DNA of 64,000 bases, from assembly GCA_003963405.1 (NCBI GenBank), contig RXIY01000013.1:1-64000 (forward strand). The letters are read 5' to 3'. Positions 24,884 to 33,583 of the stretch are shown here, one piece after another. The translations under genes and the position numbers were made by a program. The notes under the pieces are model-generated. The model saw only the letters and a list, made by a program, of their open reading frames with translations, was not told where the DNA came from and did no database searches. Positions within the stretch are counted from its first letter, which is position 1, and each line of letters begins with the position of its first letter. This DNA comes from Hyphomicrobiales bacterium (GTDB lineage Bacteria; Pseudomonadota; Alphaproteobacteria; Rhizobiales; Beijerinckiaceae).

Positions 24884-26710
24884 ATGGTCGAACTCGCACA
24901 AGCACAGAAGGACGTTCTGAAGGCCGATGGGCATCAGCTCGTGACTGGCGGTCCTGGCTCAGGGAAGACAACCGTCTCGATCCTGAAAGCGGCCAAAATC
25001 GCGCGAGAGTTGCTGGGCCCGGGCCAGCGCATACTGTTCCTGAGCTTTGCTCGGGCGACGGTTTCGCGAGTATTCGAGGCGATTGATGAAGAGCGATCGA
25101 TCGCCCGCGAGGAAAAGCAGAGGATCGAAGTTGACACCTACCATTCCTTCTTCTGGCGCATCCTGAAGACCCATGGCTACCTCGTCGGCTTTCCGCGTCG
25201 CATGGCGATTCTGACGCCGCCGAACGAGGCAATTGCGCTGTCTGCGGTTCGTAGCGGCTACAAGGCGGTGTCCAAGCTGTCCGAGGAAGAGAAAGCCGAG
25301 AAGCGCGCGCGCGAAGATGCTGAGCGCATGCGCCTCGCGACCGAGGAGGGGAAGGTCTGCTTCGACCTGTTCGCGGAGCGAGTGGCGATCCTGCTCCACG
25401 GATCGAGCAAGGTCCGGTCACTCGTCTCCACAATGTATCCCTACATCATCCTGGACGAGTTTCAGGATACCAGCGCCGACCAATGGCGCGTAGTGCAGGC
25501 TTTAGGGATGAACAGTACGATGATCGCGCTCGCCGATCCCGAGCAGCGTATCTTCGAATTCATCGGCGCCGATCCGGAGAGGCTGAACCACTTTACGGCC
25601 GCGTTTGCCCCCTCCGTTCATGATCTCGCCGGCGAAAACCACAGGAGCAAGGGGACCGACATCGCACTTTTCGGGAACGACATCCTGAGCGGAAAATTCC
25701 GGCAGAATGACTATCAGGGGATCGGGTACGAGCCATTCGAGTCCAATCCCAATCAAGCTTATGCGTCTCTCATTGGCCAGGTCCTCCAGGCGCGTAAGCG
25801 ACTTATTGACGGTGGCCGGCCGGGCTGGTCGCTGGCGATTCTCGTGCCGACGAAACGCATGACCCGCTTTGTCTCGGACGTGTTGCGCGAGCCGTTCGGT
25901 ACGGTGCCACCAATCGCCCACTCGGCCGCCGTGGACATGGAAGGCCCGATCCTGGCGGCGGAGATCATCGCTTTCCTGCTTGAACAGCGAGGCCATGCCA
26001 CTTGCTTCGATGAGTTCGTTGAGGTGCTTTGTAGCTATTTCCACGGGCGCGGCGGTGCTGCGCCGACGAGAGGCGATCTCGACGAGGCCGCGCGATTTCG
26101 TGCCGCGCTGGCGAAGTGGAACGAATGCCTTGCAGCCGGCAAACCAACGCCCGGAAATAGTGTCCTTAAGAGCACCTTCGCTGTTCACCAAGCGGTGGCG
26201 GCGTTGGAGCTCACCGGCGATCCCGATGCCGATTGGGTGGCGGTGCGCGCGATCCTGGACGCGGGGGGATGCACTCGCCTTGGCGATGTCGCAAAGGAGG
26301 TTCGCAATGTGCGGCTGCTGGAGCGTGGGACCCAGCTTCGTCAGGGGCTGGCCCAGGATTGGCGCGACTTCGGCGGCTATCGAAATGCGCTCGCGATCAC
26401 GCGGCAGTCGTTCGTGCAGGAGCATTTCGCGACAGCTCACAAGCCTGAGTCCGGCGTCGTCGTGATGAACATGCACAAGGCGAAGGGCAAGCAGTTCGAT
26501 GAGGTGATCATTTACGAGGGGTGGCCAAAGCGGGTCAGGCGCAAGATCGTGGCGAACCCCGATCGGATCGTCAGCGGCAATGTTCTTGATGGGGCGATGA
26601 CCCAAGCCCGTCAGAATTTCCGCGTGAGCGTTACCCGAGCTAAGATGCGCACCACCATCATGACGCCGCGCGATGACGTCTGCGTATTGCTCAGGCCAGT
26701 AGAGACCTAG
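24884..26710 (+). CDS. gajB: GajB: Gabija UvrD-like helicase
   Basis: Superfamily 1 (UvrD/Rep-type) helicase of the Gabija pair (608 aa; well-studied GajB is about 500, so this copy is long). It has Walker A GGPGSGKTT (22-30), FLSFARATVSRV, DTYHSFFWRIL, Walker B YIILDEFQDTSADQW (about 188-202), LADPEQRIFEF, NHRSKGTD, and motifs V-VI in VVMNMHKAKGKQFDEVIIYE and FRVSVTRAKMRT. GajB is thought to sense or unwind DNA and to consume nucleotides, activating GajA. The two genes alone make a complete Gabija system. An AbiE pair follows on the same strand after 191 bp. Confidence 0.88.
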   Translation: MVELAQAQKDVLKADGHQLVTGGPGSGKTTVSILKAAKIARELLGPGQRILFLSFARATVSRVFEAIDEERSIAREEKQRIEVDTYHSFFWRILKTHGYLVGFPRRMAILTPPNEAIALSAVRSGYKAVSKLSEEEKAEKRAREDAERMRLATEEGKVCFDLFAERVAILLHGSSKVRSLVSTMYPYIILDEFQDTSADQWRVVQALGMNSTMIALADPEQRIFEFIGADPERLNHFTAAFAPSVHDLAGENHRSKGTDIALFGNDILSGKFRQNDYQGIGYEPFESNPNQAYASLIGQVLQARKRLIDGGRPGWSLAILVPTKRMTRFVSDVLREPFGTVPPIAHSAAVDMEGPILAAEIIAFLLEQRGHATCFDEFVEVLCSYFHGRGGAAPTRGDLDEAARFRAALAKWNECLAAGKPTPGNSVLKSTFAVHQAVAALELTGDPDADWVAVRAILDAGGCTRLGDVAKEVRNVRLLERGTQLRQGLAQDWRDFGGYRNALAITRQSFVQEHFATAHKPESGVVVMNMHKAKGKQFDEVIIYEGWPKRVRRKIVANPDRIVSGNVLDGAMTQARQNFRVSVTRAKMRTTIMTPRDDVCVLLRPVET

Positions 26711-26864
26711 TTTGACGCTCTCGCCAGTGGCACAGTTCGTTCGCGCGCCAGCGGGATGCCCGTTTGTGGCGGCGGTAGGTTGGGTGGGGGTGTGTAATAC
26801 CCACGCGCAAGATGGAAGGGCCGCAGTTTCCCCTTTCTCAAGGGCAGAAGAGATGATACAAAAC

Positions 26865-26891
26865 CTCGGAGATTAGACACCATACTCCGAG
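26865..26891. promoter_or_regulatory. Inverted repeat upstream of abiEi, candidate AbiEi operator
   Basis: Perfect 7-bp repeats CTCGGAG and CTCCGAG with a 13-bp spacer, ending 10 bp before the abiEi start. Characterised AbiEi proteins bind inverted repeats in their promoter and repress the operon; this is the only good candidate in the leader. Confidence 0.5.
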
Positions 26892-26901
26892 CCTACGTAT
26901 C

Positions 26902-27519
26902 TTGTCCGAACCCGCGTCCCAGCGCCGCATTGCCCACACTGTGCTGAAAGCGCGCGGCATCGCGCGGCTGGCGGAACTGCGCGCGGAGGGGGTGACCGCG
27001 GCCACAATGAGCCGCATGGAGCGGGATGGCGAGGTGCTCCGACTTGCGCGGGGGCTTTATCAACTCCCTGATGCGCCGCTGGACGCTCACCACAGTCTCG
27101 CCGAGGCAGCGAAACGGGTGCCCAAAGGTGTGATCTGCCTCGTCTCCGCTCTCGCGTTCCACCAACTCACCGATCAACTGCCAAGGCAGGTTTGGATCGC
27201 CATCGGCCAAAAGGATTGGGCCCCCAAGGGCGATGGGGTGCCAGTTCGGCTCGTCCGCTTCACGGACCGCCTCCTCACGGAAGGTGTTGAATCGCACACC
27301 GTCGAGGGGGTGCCCGTAAAGGTTTTTGGCGTCGCCAAGACGGTCGCCGACTGCTTCCGGTATCGCAACAAGATCGGCCTGTCGGTGGCGATTGAAGGTC
27401 TCCAAGAGGCGCTGCGTCAACGCAAGACGACCCCCGGCGAAATTGTCAGGCAAGCGGAGCGAGGAGCAATCGCGACGGTCATTCGACCCTATCTCGAGGC
27501 GCTGACCGCCAATGGCTAA
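26902..27519 (+). CDS. abiEi: AbiEi antitoxin
   Basis: Antitoxin and transcriptional autorepressor of the type IV AbiE system (205 aa). It has the N-terminal winged helix (TVLKARGIARLAELRAEGV, TAATMSRMERDGEVLRLARG, LYQLPDAP), then the C-terminal AbiEi antitoxin domain (PKGVICLVSALAFHQLTDQL, WIAIGQKDWAPKG, VFGVAKTVADCFRYRNKIGL). It starts at TTG 26902, supported by the family N-terminus but with no strong ribosome-binding site. It overlaps abiEii by 8 bp. In type IV systems the antitoxin counteracts the toxin without binding it directly. Confidence 0.9.
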   Translation: MSEPASQRRIAHTVLKARGIARLAELRAEGVTAATMSRMERDGEVLRLARGLYQLPDAPLDAHHSLAEAAKRVPKGVICLVSALAFHQLTDQLPRQVWIAIGQKDWAPKGDGVPVRLVRFTDRLLTEGVESHTVEGVPVKVFGVAKTVADCFRYRNKIGLSVAIEGLQEALRQRKTTPGEIVRQAERGAIATVIRPYLEALTANG

Positions 27520-28396
27520 GGAACTCAAGAATATCGGCGCTTCAGTGCGCGCCCGCCTCCTGCAGCTCGCCAAGGCGAGTGGCCAAAGCTTCGATCTTGT
27601 CCTAACGCGTTTTGCGCTCGAACGACTCCTCTTCCGGCTCAGCCAATCACCTCATGCGGACCGCTTCGTTCTGAAAGGCGCGATGCTGATGATGAGCTGG
27701 TTCGAGGATCCACATCGCGGCACTCGCGACCTCGATCTGTTGGGGTTTGGCGACCCCGAACCCGAGGTCATGCTGACGACATTTCGGGAAATCCTAGCGC
27801 TCGACGCTGACGATGGCGTGGAATTTGACGCCAACGCTCTTCGCATCGATCGCATTCGCGAAGAGCTCGAATACGGCGGGCTGCGACTGCGAACAACCGC
27901 CTCAATCAGCGGCGCTAGGATCAATCTGACGATCGATATCGGCTTCGGCGATGCGCTGGAACCAGGGGCGGAGATGCTCGACTACCCCTCCATGCTGGAG
28001 TTTCCGGCGCCGCGCCTTCGCGCCTACGCGCGCGAAACTGTCATCGCAGAGAAGTTTCAGGCGATGGTCGCGCTCGGACGCGCGAACAGTCGCATGAAGG
28101 ATTTCTATGACATCTGGATCCTCAGCAAATCATTCGATTTCGCCAGCGACAGGCTCGCTCGCGCAATCGCTGCAACGTTCGCCCGGCGCGAGACGGCGAT
28201 CCCTGTCGATTTGCCCGATGCACTAACGCCGGCTTTCGCCAACGATGAACAAAAGCAGCGACAGTGGAACGTGTTTGTCAGGGACGTTTCCGCAGATCCG
28301 GGAAGCTTGGAAGATGTCATAGGGAACTTGGCCGAATTTCTAATGCTGCACGCTATAGAAGCGCGCGCTTCAAATAATAATAGTTTAAAGTTGTAA
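27512..28396 (+). CDS. abiEii: AbiEii nucleotidyltransferase toxin
   Basis: Toxin of the AbiE abortive-infection system (294 aa), a DNA-polymerase-beta-like nucleotidyltransferase; relatives act on tRNA or other targets and stop growth. The signature motifs are present: FVLKGAMLMMSWFEDPHRGT then RDLDLLGFG (the D-x-D pair), and ETVIAEKFQAMVALGRANSR followed by MKDFYDIW. The C-terminus is slightly AT-rich. Only 39 bp separate it from the next operon, which starts after its own GAGGAGG, so read-through into the DUF1998 helicase gene is possible. Confidence 0.9.
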   Translation: MAKELKNIGASVRARLLQLAKASGQSFDLVLTRFALERLLFRLSQSPHADRFVLKGAMLMMSWFEDPHRGTRDLDLLGFGDPEPEVMLTTFREILALDADDGVEFDANALRIDRIREELEYGGLRLRTTASISGARINLTIDIGFGDALEPGAEMLDYPSMLEFPAPRLRAYARETVIAEKFQAMVALGRANSRMKDFYDIWILSKSFDFASDRLARAIAATFARRETAIPVDLPDALTPAFANDEQKQRQWNVFVRDVSADPGSLEDVIGNLAEFLMLHAIEARASNNNSLKL

Positions 28397-28435
28397 GCCA
28401 GGTATCTCTTTGGAGATAACTGAAGAGGAGGCGTC

Positions 28436-31400
28436 GTGGATATATTCGATCTCAATCAAGCGTTGATAGAGCGATACGAATCGTTCGCGCGCTCCTTCTC
28501 GGAGATCCGCGCCCCGGAAATCCGTGCTCAGGTCGATGCTGCATATAACGAGCAGCGCTTTTGGCCCGAGCCTCTCATTACAATCAATCCCCATTTTGAG
28601 GCTGGTCATTCTATTGATCAGCTTGTCGCTCAAGGCGTGCTGGATCCGGCTCTCAGCAAGATATTTGCGAGCGGTCCTGACCGGGCGCCGATCAAGCTTC
28701 ACCGCCACCAGGAGCGTGCTGTCGCGAAAGCCCGCAATGGTGAAAGCTTCATCGTAACTACCGGTACAGGGTCGGGAAAATCGCTCTGCTTCTTCTTGCC
28801 GATCGTCGATGCTGTGGTGCGCGCACGGCGCGCGGGGGAGGCGCAGCGGACGCGCGCGATCATCATTTATCCCATGAACGCGTTGGCCAACAGCCAACTT
28901 GAGGAGCTCGAAAGGTTCATCGGCGGCTCAGGGGTCGAAGAGGAGCTACGCCCGACTTTTGGTCGCTACACAGGCCAGGAGAGCGATGCAGAGCGACAAG
29001 CCATCGCCAAGGCCAAGCCCGATATCTTGCTCACGAACTTCATGATGCTCGAACTGCTCATGACGCGTCAGGACGGGCTTGATCGTGCCGTCATCGCCAA
29101 TGCATGTGGCTTGGATTTCCTGGTGCTGGATGAATTGCACACTTATCGCGGCCGTCAGGGCGCGGACGTCGCGATGCTGGTGCGACGCGTCAAGGACCGC
29201 CTTGTCAAGGAGCGCAAGCTACTCTTCATCGGCACCTCGGCGACGATGTCGAGCGCGCAGGACGAGATCGAGCGAGCAAGTGCCGTTGCTCGGGTCGGCA
29301 AGCTCATTTTCGGGGAAGAACTGAGTTCGGCCTCGATCATCGACGAAAATCTTGCCCGGGCAACGGATCCCCGCACCAACAGCACAAGCCTCGGAGCATC
29401 ACTCGTAGATGCGGTCCGGGCGCCAATTCCGCGGGGGCTTAGGGACAAGGAGCTGTACGGCAATCCGCTCGCCTGCTGGATCGAGACTGAGGTTGGGCTC
29501 GCTGAAGGCGAAAAACTGCGCCGTCGCCCGCCCATGACTTTGAGCGATGCGGCTGCCAAACTAGCGGCTCAGACAAAGATTCCCTCCGGGGAATGCAGGA
29601 GCAAACTTGCCGGGATGCTGTCTTTGATGGGACGCCGCGAGGATCTTCGCGGCGGCGTCAGCGACCGTGCATTTCTGGCGTTTAAGCTTCATCGTTTTAT
29701 TTCCGGCGCTGGGCATGCCTACGCAACGGTCGAGCCTGCAACCGGACGGCGTGTCGTGCTGGAGGGGCAGGTCTTTCACCCCTCCGATCCGAATGCGCGC
29801 TTATATCCTGTCTTCTTTTGCCGAGAATGTGGCCAGGAACACCATAGCGTGCGCATTGAAAATGCGCTCGATGGCATCCGCGTTCTCGCGCGGGCAATCG
29901 ATGAGCCCGCAAGTGAAGACCCAGAACCAGACGGCTCGCGAACCGGCTTCCTAATTCCGGCGGTCAATGCCGATTTCCAGTTCGGGGGCGCTGTCGCTGA
30001 CTATCCAGACGATTGGCAGGAAACCACGCCGGCCGGACAGGAGCGCCTTAAAGGAGGGCATCGCGGCAAGCATGAGGGGCAGCTCCTCTTTGTGAAGCCT
30101 GATGGGTCGCTCGGCGACGATGGGGTGCCAGCATGGTTCTTCAGCGGCAAATATCGCTTCTGCCCCCATTGCCGCCATCAGCCACCTCAACAGGCACGTG
30201 ACATCAACAAGCTGGCGGGCCTGTCGGCTGAAGGCCGCAGTTCGGCGACGACGCTCATCGTCTCGACCATCTTGGCATGGATGGAGGCTGACGGCACGCT
30301 TGAGGAAAGCACACGGAAGCTTCTTGGATTCACAGACAATCGGCAGGATGCGGCCCTGCAGGCGGGGCATTTCAATGACTTCATTTTCGTCAGCTTGCTC
30401 CGTGGCGGTATCTTACGTGCCGTGCGTGACGCAGGTGAGAAGGGCCTCGCGGACGTTCGGTTCGGGGAGGCTGTTCGCAAGGCGCTTGGTTTCGATCTGG
30501 AGGAATCTGACCGGCTCTCCGATTGGATGGCCGATCCGCGCGTAAAGGGATTCCACAACCGGCAAGCGGCCGAGGAAGTGTTGACGTCGATCCTCGCACA
30601 TCGCGTATGGGCGGATCTCCGGAAGGGCTGGCGTTTCACAAATCCCAATCTCGAAGAAGCAGGCCTCGTAGAGGTGCGGTTTCCCGGACTGGGTGAACTT
30701 GCGGGCGACGACGAAGAGTTCTCTGGCAATCCGCGGCTGGCGGCCAGCACGCCCCAATTGCGGGCCAGGCTCTTCACGCTGCTATTCGATTATATGCGTC
30801 GCGGCCTTGCGATTGCCACCGAAGCGTTGGATCGCCAGCGGATATTGCAGGTCGCCGAGACGTCCAGAAATCACCTGCGCGATCCCTGGCTGATCGATCA
30901 AAACGAAGAACAGGAACTGCGCCAGGCCGGATTCCTGATGATTGATCCGCCGAGAAAGGCGGAGATTAGCGCTGCGGAAGATGTACTGATTGTACGGGCC
31001 GGTTGGCGGACAGCGCTGGGTAAGGCGCTGCGCAGCAAGGATCTGTGGGGCGAGCCGCTTCCGGTCAAGGAATACGAGGATGTTATCGCTACGCTCCTGC
31101 GTGCGGCCGAAAATCATCAAGTCGTCCGGCGGGTGGTTACCGGCGGAGAAGCTCATGCGTGGCGCCTGTCATCGACCGCCTTGCGCCTCTTTCCAGCGAC
31201 CAAGAGGGCCGACGGGAAACGCGAAAATCCGTTTTTCCGCACGCTCTACGAGGATGTCGCCGAGATGCTTGGGCAGGAAGGTAACTTGCCCTTCGCCTTC
31301 GAGGCTCGGGAGCACACTGCCCAGGTCGACCAGAAAGTTCGTGCTTGGCGTGAAGATCGGTTCCGGTTCGGGAAGTCAGATATCGAAAGGATCGACCAGA

Positions 31401-33583
31401 ACCGGGACGAAATGCGCCAGGAAGGCGAACCCACCAGTTTCCTTCCGGCGCTGTTCTGTTCTCCGACGATGGAGCTCGGTGTCGATATTAGCGCGCTGAA
31501 TGCTGTTTTTCTCAGGAACGCACCGCCGACACCGGCAAATTACGTGCAGCGAGCGGGCCGTGCCGGCCGCAGTGGTCAAGCAGCGCTTGTCGTCACCTAT
31601 TGTGCTGCCCAGTCCCCCCACGACCAATATTACTTCAACAATCGGCACGGACTTGTCGCGGGAGTCGTGAAGCCGCCAGCCCTCGATCTTGCCAACCGTG
31701 ATCTGCTTCGAAGCCACCTCCACGCGGAATGGCTGGCCGCGGCTGTCTTGCCGCTGAAGCCATCAATCCCTGAAAATTTGAACATGGCGACGCCGGAGAT
31801 GCCCATCTCTGATGAGATCCAGGGCGCGTTTGCAAAGCTTGCCGCGAGCGGGGCCGCAAAGCCCACGATGCGGCGCCTTCTTGAGCGCACTGCCAGCGTG
31901 GTCGAGTTGGCCGATGCCCCTTGGCTGGCTGATATCGATGCCTTTGTCGATGAGACCAACCGGGAAGCAGCGCAGAATTTCGCAGGGAGCTTCAGCCGCT
32001 GGCGAGAGCTCTACAGAAGCGCTCGCCGCGAGCAGGACGAGGCGCATCAAATTCAGCAAAAGACGTCCTTCAAGCCGGGCGAACGCAAAGAGGCCGCGCG
32101 CCGTCATTTCCGCGCGACAGAAGAGCTTGATATGCTTGAGCGAGGCCAAGCCTCGAACGGTTCCGATTTTTACACATATCGCTATTTGGCGACGGAGGGA
32201 TTTCTACCGGGCTATAATTTCCCACGCCTTCCGCTCTATGCCTTCATTCCTGCGACCAAGCGGGCGGCCGTCCTGCAAAGGCCGCGCTTCCTCGCGATTT
32301 CCGAGTTTGGTCCCAACAGCCTGATCTATCATGAGGGTCGGGCCTATCGGGTTGTCCGTGCGAAGCTGCCGGCGCACGGACGCCTCGACGATGGAAAGCT
32401 GGCAACCACCAGCCTCATCCTGTGCGCCGAGTGTGGAGCGGCTCATGCCGATGACAAGCTCGAGCGATGCCATGCGTGTGGTGCCTCGCTGGCCGGTGTG
32501 GATCGGCTCGACAATGTCTATCGGATCGACAATGTCGAGACCGCACCGTCGTCTCGGATCACGGCGAATGATGAAGACCGGCAAAGGCGCGGCTTTGAGA
32601 TTCAGACCGTTTTCCAGTGGCAATTCGAAAAAGGCGTTCCCGATATCCGCACGCTCACCTTGCGTTCGGGAGGAGAGCCGCTTCTGCTTCTCGATTATGG
32701 CGCGCGTGCAAAGCTGTCACGTGTCAATAAGGGACTCCGCCGACGGAAGTCGAAGTCAATAAACGGCTTCTGCATCGATCCAACCTCCGGGCGATGGGTC
32801 AAGGACACGCTCAACGGCGGGGACGACGATGACATGGATGTCACGATCCCGAAGTCACAGCGGATTGTGCCGATCGTAGAGGATCACAAGAATGCGCTCC
32901 TGGTGCGACCGCTGGCCCGTTTTGACGAGCGGCAGATGGCGACCCTCCAGCACGCCCTTCTGCGGGGCATCCAGATTGTTGCTGAGCTAGAAGAAGGCGA
33001 ACTCTTGGGTGAGCCGTTGCCTGCGCGCGAGGACCGCAAGGCGATCCTGCTTTACGAGGCAACCGAGGGGGGAGCTGGGGTCCTAAATCGTCTCGTCTCC
33101 GATCCGAGACGAATGGCGGAGATCGCGCGTCAGGCGGTTGATCTCATGCACTATGATTTCGCGTCGGATGGGGGCGGTCTCAAGGAGCGATCGGATGCTT
33201 GCGTCGCAGGCTGTTACCGCTGCCTGCTCTCGTACTTCAACCAGCCCGACCATAATCTAATCGATCGTCGCGATGCGCAAGTCACAGCCTTTCTCTGCCA
33301 GCTTGCAGAGCCTGAGGTCGTGCAGGCAGAGCCGGTGGCGGCCTCGAGCGGCTGGCTTGGTGCGATAGGCCGATGGGGATTGCCAGCACCGTCCCCGCGC
33401 AAGGTCGACGGCACTTTATACGAGCTTTATTGGCCAAGCTTTCAGGTGCTCGCGGTGTCAGGTCGTGTGCCGGACGGGCTTGCCGCGGCATGTGCTGACT
33501 TGGGGGTGGATGTCGTCGAGCTTCCCGTTGTGCCTGGCGAAGAACCACCAAGGGAGCTGGTTGAGTTGTTGGGGGCGGCATAG
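28436..33583 (+). CDS. Giant DEAD-box helicase with C-terminal DUF1998 (DrmA/DrmB-fusion-like or DruE-like)
   Basis: 1715-aa superfamily 2 helicase that opens the seven-gene operon. Walker A is TGTGSGKS (109-116) and the Walker B region is VLDELHTYRGRQGADVAML (near 230), typical of DUF1998-associated helicases. Motif VI is PANYVQRAGRAGRSGQAAL (near 1035). Several Cys pairs suggest zinc sites (CRECGQEHH, CPHCRH, CAECGAAH with CHACGASL). The C-terminal DUF1998 part has LLYEATEGGAGVLNRLVSDP and CVAGCYRCLLSYFNQP (near 1585). In DISARM these functions are split between DrmA and DrmB; in Druantia DruE carries both. It starts at GTG 28436 after GAGGAGG and ends sharing a base with the next GTG. Confidence 0.85.
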   Translation: MDIFDLNQALIERYESFARSFSEIRAPEIRAQVDAAYNEQRFWPEPLITINPHFEAGHSIDQLVAQGVLDPALSKIFASGPDRAPIKLHRHQERAVAKARNGESFIVTTGTGSGKSLCFFLPIVDAVVRARRAGEAQRTRAIIIYPMNALANSQLEELERFIGGSGVEEELRPTFGRYTGQESDAERQAIAKAKPDILLTNFMMLELLMTRQDGLDRAVIANACGLDFLVLDELHTYRGRQGADVAMLVRRVKDRLVKERKLLFIGTSATMSSAQDEIERASAVARVGKLIFGEELSSASIIDENLARATDPRTNSTSLGASLVDAVRAPIPRGLRDKELYGNPLACWIETEVGLAEGEKLRRRPPMTLSDAAAKLAAQTKIPSGECRSKLAGMLSLMGRREDLRGGVSDRAFLAFKLHRFISGAGHAYATVEPATGRRVVLEGQVFHPSDPNARLYPVFFCRECGQEHHSVRIENALDGIRVLARAIDEPASEDPEPDGSRTGFLIPAVNADFQFGGAVADYPDDWQETTPAGQERLKGGHRGKHEGQLLFVKPDGSLGDDGVPAWFFSGKYRFCPHCRHQPPQQARDINKLAGLSAEGRSSATTLIVSTILAWMEADGTLEESTRKLLGFTDNRQDAALQAGHFNDFIFVSLLRGGILRAVRDAGEKGLADVRFGEAVRKALGFDLEESDRLSDWMADPRVKGFHNRQAAEEVLTSILAHRVWADLRKGWRFTNPNLEEAGLVEVRFPGLGELAGDDEEFSGNPRLAASTPQLRARLFTLLFDYMRRGLAIATEALDRQRILQVAETSRNHLRDPWLIDQNEEQELRQAGFLMIDPPRKAEISAAEDVLIVRAGWRTALGKALRSKDLWGEPLPVKEYEDVIATLLRAAENHQVVRRVVTGGEAHAWRLSSTALRLFPATKRADGKRENPFFRTLYEDVAEMLGQEGNLPFAFEAREHTAQVDQKVRAWREDRFRFGKSDIERIDQNRDEMRQEGEPTSFLPALFCSPTMELGVDISALNAVFLRNAPPTPANYVQRAGRAGRSGQAALVVTYCAAQSPHDQYYFNNRHGLVAGVVKPPALDLANRDLLRSHLHAEWLAAAVLPLKPSIPENLNMATPEMPISDEIQGAFAKLAASGAAKPTMRRLLERTASVVELADAPWLADIDAFVDETNREAAQNFAGSFSRWRELYRSARREQDEAHQIQQKTSFKPGERKEAARRHFRATEELDMLERGQASNGSDFYTYRYLATEGFLPGYNFPRLPLYAFIPATKRAAVLQRPRFLAISEFGPNSLIYHEGRAYRVVRAKLPAHGRLDDGKLATTSLILCAECGAAHADDKLERCHACGASLAGVDRLDNVYRIDNVETAPSSRITANDEDRQRRGFEIQTVFQWQFEKGVPDIRTLTLRSGGEPLLLLDYGARAKLSRVNKGLRRRKSKSINGFCIDPTSGRWVKDTLNGGDDDDMDVTIPKSQRIVPIVEDHKNALLVRPLARFDERQMATLQHALLRGIQIVAELEEGELLGEPLPAREDRKAILLYEATEGGAGVLNRLVSDPRRMAEIARQAVDLMHYDFASDGGGLKERSDACVAGCYRCLLSYFNQPDHNLIDRRDAQVTAFLCQLAEPEVVQAEPVAASSGWLGAIGRWGLPAPSPRKVDGTLYELYWPSFQVLAVSGRVPDGLAAACADLGVDVVELPVVPGEEPPRELVELLGAA

